NCBI GenBank assembly: GCA_002396205.1
Contig: DGXB01000093.1
Location: 1 to 38,550 of the forward strand
Direction: 5' to 3'
From: Bacteroidales bacterium UBA4243
GTDB taxonomy: Bacteria; Bacteroidota; Bacteroidia; Bacteroidales; F082
DNA: 38,550 nt
Shown: one piece after another, positions 25,208-31,680 of the stretch
Numbering within the stretch: the first letter of the stretch is position 1
Layout: each line of letters begins with the position of its first letter
The notes under the pieces: generated by a model
The model's input: only the letters and a program-made list of their open reading frames with translations
Told to the model about the DNA's origin: nothing
Databases searched by the model: none
Program-made: the position numbers and the translations under genes

Positions 25208-26512
25208 ATGGTTAGCATTGATAGGATTTGTATAGGAGGATATAGAAATATCGACTATTCCGAACTGAATTTGCAGCAATTGACCGCTTTGTTGGCACCC
25301 AACAATTATGGAAAAAGCAATATTTTGAATGCCATCATGTTTGCATCTACATTTCTTCATGCTCCCTCTGATGTGAAAAGACAGATGATGAAGGACTCCT
25401 CGTGCATTCCTATCAATTCAAAGATTGCTGGAACACCTTTCTATTTTGAAATTGAGGGCAGACTTGAATCGGAAAGATGTTTTCTTTATAGATACAGTTT
25501 CGATTGGTATCAACAAATCGGGAAAGACAAAACGGGGAAAGACGGTCAAATCATTGGTGAATATTTGGGTATCAAAGATGAAACAAAAGGAAAGCAAAAA
25601 TACAGGGCAATAATCAATAGGACGCTTGAAAGTGCAAAGTATGATGCAACAGGCCGTTGTAATAAAGAGATTGCCATCAATTCCGATGAATTGGTATTGG
25701 TTAAATTGACCAACAACGATAATTGGAATTACTTGTCAATTGCCAAAGAAATCATGGAGATTCATGTGGCCTCTGTTGACACTATTGCCGATCCCAAAGG
25801 TCATTTCGTGCCGCAAAAGATGCTGACCACAGACGGTGTTCAGTTGGTGTATGATGGCTTTACCCAGTATCTTTATCAACTTAAACAGGAAGATGAAGGA
25901 GAGTTTGACTATCTGATTTCTTTGTTGACGGTTTTGGTTCCAACCATTGAATCTGTCCAACCTGTGAAATTAAGTTCGATTGAAAAAAATGTGGGGAAAG
26001 ATGTACCTTATGAATTGCCTGATTTGTACGATGTTTATGTAAAGGAAAAATACAACAACCAGCCAACTCCTTTCCGTTTTCTTTCCACTGGCAGCATGCG
26101 CATGTTCTTCTTGGTGACTTCAATCGTTAATGCACGTAAGACGGGCACACAGATTCTTTTGGTTGAGGAATTGGAAAATTCCATCCATCCTGATTTGATG
26201 CAGAGTCTTCTTGAATCGATCCCTTTGTTTATGGGCGACACCAAATTGCTGTTTACTAGCCACTCGCCACTTCTCACAAAACACATGGGCTATCAACAAT
26301 TGTATGTAGGGTTGCCTTCAGATGACGGAGTGGTGGATTTTCGCACCATCAAACGAAGCAAATTGAGAAGCGTGTTGGAAATTGCGGGTGCTGGCGAGAT
26401 GGCCTTGGGTGAGTACTTATTTGAATTGATGCTGGACACAGAGGATGACAAAAGTTTGATAGATGCTTTTTTTGAGAATAAGCATGTCAAGAAGGGAGGC
26501 TCCAATGACTAA
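25208..26512 (+). CDS. AAA family ATPase (OLD/SMC-like ABC-type fold), probable defence gene
   Basis: 434 residues. The N-terminus (ICIGGYRNIDYSELNLQ) is typical of the AAA_15/AAA_21 group of ABC-type ATPases. The Walker A is APNNYGKS at residues 30-37, with Ala in place of the usual first Gly. The Walker B region is ILLVEELENSIHP with acidic residues E320 and E321; the family usually has Asp-Glu, so the first acid is changed. A switch motif TSHSP follows near 352. The stop overlaps the start of the next gene, which is TOPRIM-like. That pairing resembles RloA/RloB and the AriA/AriB (PARIS) and OLD-type systems, where an ATPase controls a nuclease that triggers abortive infection. The gene is AT-rich compared with fadD, suggesting transfer. 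The start at ATG 25208 is chosen because a -7 box lies just upstream. Membership of a specific named system is not established. Confidence 0.8.
   Translation: MVSIDRICIGGYRNIDYSELNLQQLTALLAPNNYGKSNILNAIMFASTFLHAPSDVKRQMMKDSSCIPINSKIAGTPFYFEIEGRLESERCFLYRYSFDWYQQIGKDKTGKDGQIIGEYLGIKDETKGKQKYRAIINRTLESAKYDATGRCNKEIAINSDELVLVKLTNNDNWNYLSIAKEIMEIHVASVDTIADPKGHFVPQKMLTTDGVQLVYDGFTQYLYQLKQEDEGEFDYLISLLTVLVPTIESVQPVKLSSIEKNVGKDVPYELPDLYDVYVKEKYNNQPTPFRFLSTGSMRMFFLVTSIVNARKTGTQILLVEELENSIHPDLMQSLLESIPLFMGDTKLLFTSHSPLLTKHMGYQQLYVGLPSDDGVVDFRTIKRSKLRSVLEIAGAGEMALGEYLFELMLDTEDDKSLIDAFFENKHVKKGGSND
26494..26499 (+). promoter_or_regulatory. Shine-Dalgarno for the TOPRIM-like gene
   Basis: GGGAGG lies 5 bases before ATG 26505, inside the end of the ATPase gene. 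It favours 26505 over in-frame ATGs at 26463 and 26484. Confidence 0.55.
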
Positions 26513-27128
26513 AAAGGGTAAGCAGGAAACGGCGCAAGAAATCAGTGTGATATTTGTCGAAGGTGATGCAGATGAATTGATGATACGTCGTCTTCTGGAC
26601 TACTATGCGGAGAAGGGCTGGAAACGGAAAGACGAAGTTTTCGTTCATAAAACTCATGGCACACCTATGTTTGGCAAGATGAAAAAAGGATTGGTTAAGA
26701 TTAGGCAAGACATGGAGGGCAAAGCCCGCTTCAAGGCTGTTTGTTGTGAGTTTGATACTGATGTCTATGTGAACGGCTTTCAGAAAGAACCTGATTGGGA
26801 GTCCATTAGAAAAGAGCTGAAACGATACTTTGGAGTGGTTGAGTTTTGCTGTTTAAGGGCAGAAACAAGCATCGAAAATTGGATGCTTGATGATGCAGAA
26901 GGGCTTATCGTTGCTCTTGGATTGCCAAAAGCCACAAAGATCAAGGGTGCTACAGGACTCGAGAAAATGGGCAATCTGTTCCGACTCAATCGTATGTCGT
27001 ATTCAAGAAACAAGGGCATGGAAAAGATAAAGCCCATTATTGACAAACTCGACATCGCCAAAATCCGCGAAGCAAGGAAAAAGGAATTGAAAGAATTTGA
27101 AAGACTTTTAGGAGTTACTATTGACTAA
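26505..27128 (+). CDS. TOPRIM/RloB-like protein, probable nuclease partner of the ATPase
   Basis: 207 residues, overlapping the ATPase gene by 8 bases. Residues 15-24 (VIFVEGDADE) have the hydrophobic strand plus E19-G20 expected of a TOPRIM-type first motif. CEFDTDVY provides D84 and D86, the D-x-D of the second motif. ETSIENWMLDD at 120-130 resembles the conserved E-x-W-x-L segment of RloB and DUF4276 proteins. These acidic clusters would bind metal, so nuclease activity is plausible but is inferred from motif layout. A basic helical end (REARKKELKEFERLL) follows. The tight overlap suggests it works as a complex with the ATPase. Length near 200 fits RloB better than AriB (about 300). Confidence 0.7.
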   Translation: MTKKGKQETAQEISVIFVEGDADELMIRRLLDYYAEKGWKRKDEVFVHKTHGTPMFGKMKKGLVKIRQDMEGKARFKAVCCEFDTDVYVNGFQKEPDWESIRKELKRYFGVVEFCCLRAETSIENWMLDDAEGLIVALGLPKATKIKGATGLEKMGNLFRLNRMSYSRNKGMEKIKPIIDKLDIAKIREARKKELKEFERLLGVTID

Positions 27129-27148
27129 TCATAAATAACACTATAGCT

Positions 27149-27889
27149 ATGGCAATTTTCATTGGATATTGCATCACGAAGAAAAGTGTAGATGATGTGA
27201 AAGCAGAAATCAATAACGTCTTGGAGTTAAACCATAGGCGCACAGCCGGCATTCAAGAAGAAAAAGCGCTCAACAGGTTATATTGTGAAAAAACAATTCG
27301 GCTAATGGATGTTTGCTTTGAAGAAATGTATGGAATTGAAAAATGCAAGCGCATATTGAAACCGTGCAAGGACTCTGACAATATAGAGATGCTTCGCAAA
27401 GGCAAATTGAATGCAGACGAGATTCTGATCGAGTTGAGTGTTATGCTTGGCAATATGATACCATTGAAAGATTTGCCTTCATGCAAACCTCTTTTAAACT
27501 GTTCAAAGGATTTGGCAATGGCTTGTGCCAAAGACATGGCAAATGACAAATATGTGAAAATTGGCCTTGGGTTGGTTTCTTTATTGTCAAAAGGCAATGA
27601 TAATGTGACGATTGAACATGTGTGGCATTTTTATAACAATATTATAAACGAGCTTGAGCGTGAAGCCAATATGGAGGGATGGGCATTAAGCCAAATCGAA
27701 CAAGCATTATATGCAAAAGCAAAAGCAGAACGGGCATATTGTATTAAGGCATTTCTTAAAACCGAGTTTGGAATAGCTAAAGAGATAAAAGAAGTTGCCG
27801 ATTTGATTGATCCAGACAAAGATATTCAATCATACGAGAACACGAACTCTCTGGTTCGCAACAATAGCCAAATGATTGTAAACCAATAA
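27149..27889 (+). CDS. Hypothetical protein, unrecognised, cysteine-containing and helical
   Basis: 246 residues; I do not recognise a family. It begins 20 bases after the TOPRIM-like gene and ends 61 bases before the TIR gene, in the same orientation and the same AT-rich composition. No signal peptide or transmembrane segment is evident. The sequence looks mostly alpha-helical, with nine cysteines spread through it (GYC, LYC, DVC, EKC, KPC, PSC, LNC, MAC, AYC) that do not form an obvious CxxC zinc site. A stretch from about 75 to 150 (ELSVMLGNMIPLKDL ... GLGLVSLLSKGN) is moderately hydrophobic. It could be a sensor, inhibitor or partner of the TIR protein, but this rests on position only. 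Confidence 0.75.
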   Translation: MAIFIGYCITKKSVDDVKAEINNVLELNHRRTAGIQEEKALNRLYCEKTIRLMDVCFEEMYGIEKCKRILKPCKDSDNIEMLRKGKLNADEILIELSVMLGNMIPLKDLPSCKPLLNCSKDLAMACAKDMANDKYVKIGLGLVSLLSKGNDNVTIEHVWHFYNNIINELEREANMEGWALSQIEQALYAKAKAERAYCIKAFLKTEFGIAKEIKEVADLIDPDKDIQSYENTNSLVRNNSQMIVNQ

Positions 27890-27950
27890 TAAAAAAAGAC
27901 AGACTCAACTTGCAAGCCACAACTAACCTTTGGTAAAAAGAACAGAAATT

Positions 27951-28811
27951 ATGAGTAGTAGCACATATTTGGACAAGAAAAACAAATTGTCTAAGGAAAT
28001 TGCGGAATTGGAGAAAAAGAGAGCTGAGTATTCCAAACAAATCGCTGATAAAAATTCAAAAATAGTCAGCTTGCAAAAATCATTAAAAGGGGCATCAGCA
28101 TCTACTGTAAAATCAAAATTGAGTCAAATAGATTCTTTGAACGAAGAGATTGCAAAACTACAAGCCAAAATCGCTGATGTCGAAAAAAAGATAGCACAAA
28201 AAAAAGTGGATGAGGCTAAAGCATCGCAACAATACCAAACTGAATTAGATAGAGAAAACAAGAAAGCTCAGCAAGAGCAAAAAAAACTGACTGATAGTTA
28301 TCAAAGGCGCATCAACGAATTAACAAGTGCTTTGAACAAATCCGTGCGCGCACAAATGAGACCTGTTACCACATTATATTCTCAAATTCAAGAAGAAACT
28401 GTAGAATACGATGTTTTTATTTCTCATGCACACGAAGACAAAGAAAGTTTTGTCACCCCTTTTGTAGAAGAGCTAAAAAAACGTGACGTGAAAGTTTGGT
28501 ATGACAACGATGTCCTAAACTGGGGTGATTCGTTAAGGGCGAAAATTGATTCGGGACTAAGGCATTCACGCTTTGGAATAGTAGTAATATCTCGAAGTTT
28601 TATAAACAAGGGATGGACCAATCATGAATTGGATGGACTCTTTAACCTTGAAATGACCCAAGGGAAAACTATTTTGCCTATTTGGCATGATATTACAAAA
28701 ACGGAAGTGCAAAACTTTAGCCCATCATTAGCAGGAAAAATGGCCATGTCGACAGCGCTGATGACTCCTGCTGAAATCGCTGATGAATTAGTTAAATTGT
28801 TGAATAAATGA
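27951..28811 (+). CDS. Coiled-coil TIR-domain protein, probable NAD-cleaving immune effector
   Basis: 286 residues. Residues about 8-135 are a long Lys/Glu-rich coiled coil (KKNKLSKEIAELEKKRAEY onward). The TIR domain starts at residue 153 (YDVFISHAHEDKESF), continues through VKVWYDNDVLNWGDSLRAKI and FGIVVISRSFI, and contains GWTNHELDGL. Glu226 in that segment sits where the catalytic glutamate of NADase TIR domains is found. Known family biology: bacterial TIR effectors degrade NAD or make nucleotide signals on phage infection. Here the coiled coil could drive oligomerisation; the trigger is unknown. ATG 27951 is chosen over a TTG at 27930. Its stop overlaps an in-frame ATG (28808) of the mod gene by ATGA, suggesting coupled translation with the restriction system. 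Confidence 0.88.
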   Translation: MSSSTYLDKKNKLSKEIAELEKKRAEYSKQIADKNSKIVSLQKSLKGASASTVKSKLSQIDSLNEEIAKLQAKIADVEKKIAQKKVDEAKASQQYQTELDRENKKAQQEQKKLTDSYQRRINELTSALNKSVRAQMRPVTTLYSQIQEETVEYDVFISHAHEDKESFVTPFVEELKKRDVKVWYDNDVLNWGDSLRAKIDSGLRHSRFGIVVISRSFINKGWTNHELDGLFNLEMTQGKTILPIWHDITKTEVQNFSPSLAGKMAMSTALMTPAEIADELVKLLNK

Positions 28812-28822
28812 AAATACTAAAT

Positions 28823-30739
28823 ATGGATAAACTCACTATGCAAACCCACAACATCGTGGACGAAAACATAAAGAAAATAGCCGAACTCTTCCCCAACTGC
28901 CTCACCGAGCGGCTGAACGAGAAGGGACAGCCCGAAGCGGCCATCGACTTCGACATGCTCCGCCAAGAGCTGAGCAAGGACATCGTGGAAGGCCCGGCGG
29001 AACGCTACCAGTTCACCTGGCCCGACAAGCGCAACGCCATCCGGCTGGCCAATGCACCCACCACCGACACGCTGCGCCCCTGCCGCGAGGAAAGCGTGGA
29101 CTTCGACAACACCCAAAACCTCTATATCGAGGGCGACAACCTCGAAGTGCTGAAACTGCTCCGCGAGAACTACCTCGGCAAGGTGAAGATGATCTACATC
29201 GACCCACCTTACAACACGGGCAACGACTTCGTGTATAACGACGACTTCGTCCAGACCGCCGGCAGCTACATCCACAACAGCGGACAGGAAGACGAGGAGG
29301 GCAACCGCCTCGTGGCCAACACCGAAAGCAACGGCCGCTTCCACACCGACTGGCTCAATATGATTTATCCACGTTTGAAAGTGGCTAAGGATTTGTTGAG
29401 TGAGGATGGGGTGATTTTTATTTCGATAGATGATAATGAGCAAGAGAACTTGAAGAAAGTATGTGATGAAGTGTTTGGTTCTCGGAATTTCATTGCTGAA
29501 TTGGTTTGGGAACGGGCCTATGCTCCAAAGAACGACGCTCGATTTGTCTCTAACAGCCACGATTATATTTTGATGTTCGCGAAAAATATTGATGTTTTCG
29601 TGATAGGCAGGCTTGATAGGACAGAAGAAGCAAATGCAAGGTATTCAAATCCTGATAATGACCCACGCGGAGTGTGGAAGCCGAGTGATATTTCGGTAAA
29701 AACATATAACGCAGCTTGCGATTATCCCATAACGACGCCCTCCGGGCGTATAGTAGAGCCTCCAGCAGGGCGCTGCTGGAGTCTCTCTAAAAACTCGTTT
29801 TTAGAGAGACTCCAGGACAACCGAATTTGGTTCGGTCCAAATGGTGATAGTGTTCCTTCAATGAAAAGGTTTTTATCAGAATTGAAGTTTGATGGCATGG
29901 CACCTACCTCGATTTTGTTCTACAAAGAAGTTGGGCACAGTCAAGAGGGCGCAAAGGAAGTCGTTTCATTGTTTGGCGACAAAGGCGTTTTTGATGGTCC
30001 AAAACCTGTGCGTTTGCTCGAAAGACTTTTGACTTTAGCCAATTTATATGACGATTCAATTATCCTCGATTTCTTTTCTGGAAGTGCCACAACCGCTCAT
30101 GCTGTGATGAAACGGAATGCTGAAAAAGACATGAATCTGAAATACATCCTCGTTCAATTACCCGAAAAAGTCAGTGAAAAGAAAAAAGACCAAGGCTTTT
30201 CAACCATCTGCGAAATCGGCAAGGAGCGCATCCGCAGGGCAGGCAAGAAAATCAAGGAGGAATTGGAAAAGAAGAAAGCGGAGGAAGGGTTGTTTGCGGA
30301 GGACAATGTAGAGACGCAAAATTTTGCGTCTCTACCGGACATCGGTTTCCGTGTCCTGAAATTAGACTCCAGCAATATGCAGGATGTCTATTACCGCCCG
30401 GAGGATTCAACGGAGCAGACCCTGTTTGAGGACAACATCAAGCCCGACCGCTCGTCAGAGGACTTGCTCTTCCAAGTGATGCTGGAGTGCAACCTGCCCC
30501 TGTCCGCCAAAATCGAGACCGAGAAGATAGCCGGCAAGGAAGTGTTCTCCGTCAACGAGGGCTACCTCATCGCCTGCTTCGACGAAAAGGTGAACGAGGA
30601 CGTCATCAAGGAAGTGGCCAAACGCCAGCCCTACTACTTCGTCATGCGCGACAGCAGCTTGGCCACCGACAACGTGGCGGACAATTTTGAGCAGATTTGG
30701 ATGGCGTATAGTAAGGATACGATAAGGAGGATACTATAA
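28823..30739 (+). CDS. Type III restriction-modification methyltransferase subunit (Mod)
   Basis: 638 residues. It is a site-specific adenine-N6 DNA methyltransferase of the beta class: catalytic DPPYNTG at residues 127-133 precedes the SAM-binding motif DFFSGSATTAHAV at 416-428. The lead-in TQNLYIEGDNLEVLKLL is typical of type III Mod. The region between the motifs (about 220-400) would contain the target recognition domain. Length fits the family. I chose ATG 28823 (MDKLTMQTHN), which matches family N-termini; ATG 28808 overlaps the TIR stop and is an alternative. Codon composition is uneven: GC-rich to about 29358, AT-richer to about 30190, GC-rich again, suggesting recombination of the recognition part. 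Three palindromes lie in frame at 29735-29815 and one at 30308-30335. The partner res begins 4.2 kb downstream. Confidence 0.93.
   Translation: MDKLTMQTHNIVDENIKKIAELFPNCLTERLNEKGQPEAAIDFDMLRQELSKDIVEGPAERYQFTWPDKRNAIRLANAPTTDTLRPCREESVDFDNTQNLYIEGDNLEVLKLLRENYLGKVKMIYIDPPYNTGNDFVYNDDFVQTAGSYIHNSGQEDEEGNRLVANTESNGRFHTDWLNMIYPRLKVAKDLLSEDGVIFISIDDNEQENLKKVCDEVFGSRNFIAELVWERAYAPKNDARFVSNSHDYILMFAKNIDVFVIGRLDRTEEANARYSNPDNDPRGVWKPSDISVKTYNAACDYPITTPSGRIVEPPAGRCWSLSKNSFLERLQDNRIWFGPNGDSVPSMKRFLSELKFDGMAPTSILFYKEVGHSQEGAKEVVSLFGDKGVFDGPKPVRLLERLLTLANLYDDSIILDFFSGSATTAHAVMKRNAEKDMNLKYILVQLPEKVSEKKKDQGFSTICEIGKERIRRAGKKIKEELEKKKAEEGLFAEDNVETQNFASLPDIGFRVLKLDSSNMQDVYYRPEDSTEQTLFEDNIKPDRSSEDLLFQVMLECNLPLSAKIETEKIAGKEVFSVNEGYLIACFDEKVNEDVIKEVAKRQPYYFVMRDSSLATDNVADNFEQIWMAYSKDTIRRIL
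29735..29749. repeat. Short hairpin inside mod
   Basis: ACGCCC-TCC-GGGCGT, arms of 6 bases with a 3-base loop, in codons for TTPSGR. It is the first of three adjacent inverted repeats. Confidence 0.7.
29755..29786. repeat. Inverted repeat inside mod (PPAGRCW codons)
   Basis: CTCCAGCAG at 29760-29768 and CTGCTGGAG at 29773-29781 are perfect complements around GGCG. With one mismatch the arms extend to 14 bases (29755-29768 and 29773-29786). The right arm overlaps the left arm of the next hairpin, so the two structures are mutually exclusive. Confidence 0.8.
29776..29815. repeat. Perfect 19-bp-arm hairpin inside mod
   Basis: Left arm CTGGAGTCTCTCTAAAAAC (29776-29794), 2-base loop TC, and exact complement at 29797-29815. 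It encodes the segment from Trp through LSKNSFLERLQ without breaking the frame. Confidence 0.9.
30308..30335. repeat. 28-bp perfect palindrome inside mod
   Basis: GTAGAGACGCAAAA followed directly by its exact complement, no spacer. It is read in frame as VETQNFASL between two family-conserved segments (EGLFAED and LPDIGFRVLKLD). It shares the TAGAGA/TCTCTA core with the hairpin at 29776-29815. It looks like a copy of a dispersed palindromic repeat. Confidence 0.85.
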
Positions 30740-30742
30740 GTT

Positions 30743-31669
30743 ATGAAAGAGCTATATACGGAACGGCATCATCTTCGTAGTGATGTGATTTCAACTAGTA
30801 TTATTTCTCGTGACAAGTATCAGATTATTGTTGATTTTTGCGAGAGGTATTACGGTAATCTTGCATTCGATTTTCCTGAATACTGCCCAGATTTTAATAA
30901 TGTTGTGTGCGGAGTGGATTTAAACAAGTTCTTCCAATATGTTCATGTTCGCATTCCGGATTTATTCTACTATGAGGGATATGCCGGGATACAAATAGTG
31001 CCATTTGCGGATCCATCGGAGAATCAGCAATATGCCTTGCTTGATTTTATTGAATATATTGCCAGATATATAAAGACCATTAAACAGAATTCATTTCACG
31101 ATTTTTTTCAGCATTATCATTTGTCTTTTATTGATGATCATAATGCTTTTAATAATTTTATGCAGGGCATAAATGAAGTGTTTCAAATGACGGGGCTGTC
31201 ATATAAATTGACGGAAAACAGACAGATTGAGCGCATTACTGAAATGGACACGATGGTTGATGAAGCTCTTGAATCTGTCACCGTTATTGAAGAACCTGGT
31301 CTAAGGGAATTGGTCGTGGAATCTGTTTCTTTTTATAAAAGCCCATCCCCGGCAAATCATAAGATAGCCACAGAGAAAATATGGGATGCATTGGAAAGAA
31401 TTAAGACGATATTTATGGAGGATGGTGTGGACAAAAAGAAATCTTCGGAAAAGCTGATTAGTTTAATATCTGGTGAAAATGAGGAGTTTCAAGATGTGTT
31501 TAATACAGAATACAAGACCCTTACTGATATTGGCAATAAGTTTAGAATTCGGCATCATGAGACTGACAAAATTGATATAAATGACGATAGATATTACGAT
31601 TATTTCTACAACAGATGTTTGTCTTTGATAGTCATGTCTTTACGCTTTATTGAAACTGGTACACTCTAA
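30743..31669 (+). CDS. Hypothetical protein with Abi/HEPN-like C-terminal segment
   Basis: 308 residues, starting 3 bases after the mod stop with GGAGG 12 bases upstream. The N-terminal half (FCERYYGNLAFDFPEYCPDF ... GIQIVPFADP ... LLDFIEYIARYIKTI) is unrecognised. The C-terminal half is helical, and its segment IGNKFRIRHHETDKIDI followed by FYNRCLSLIVMSLRFIE resembles the ends of abortive-infection (Abi_C, AbiJ-like) proteins, where a conserved R...H pair lies in a similar setting. That similarity is from memory and does not give a textbook HEPN Rx4-6H motif. No signal peptide or membrane helix. The gene is AT-rich compared with the 3' end of mod. It may be an accessory immune effector carried inside the RM operon. 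Confidence 0.65.
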   Translation: MKELYTERHHLRSDVISTSIISRDKYQIIVDFCERYYGNLAFDFPEYCPDFNNVVCGVDLNKFFQYVHVRIPDLFYYEGYAGIQIVPFADPSENQQYALLDFIEYIARYIKTIKQNSFHDFFQHYHLSFIDDHNAFNNFMQGINEVFQMTGLSYKLTENRQIERITEMDTMVDEALESVTVIEEPGLRELVVESVSFYKSPSPANHKIATEKIWDALERIKTIFMEDGVDKKKSSEKLISLISGENEEFQDVFNTEYKTLTDIGNKFRIRHHETDKIDINDDRYYDYFYNRCLSLIVMSLRFIETGTL

Positions 31670-31680
31670 ATATTGAAAAT

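Noticed and set aside
25208..27128. Assignment of the ATPase pair to Gabija or PARIS
   Set aside because: No UvrD-like helicase as in GajB is present, and the TOPRIM-like partner is much shorter than AriB; a general ATPase-TOPRIM label is safer.
27149..28811. Thoeris system
   Set aside because: A TIR protein is present but the neighbour shows no SIR2 or other ThsA-type domain.
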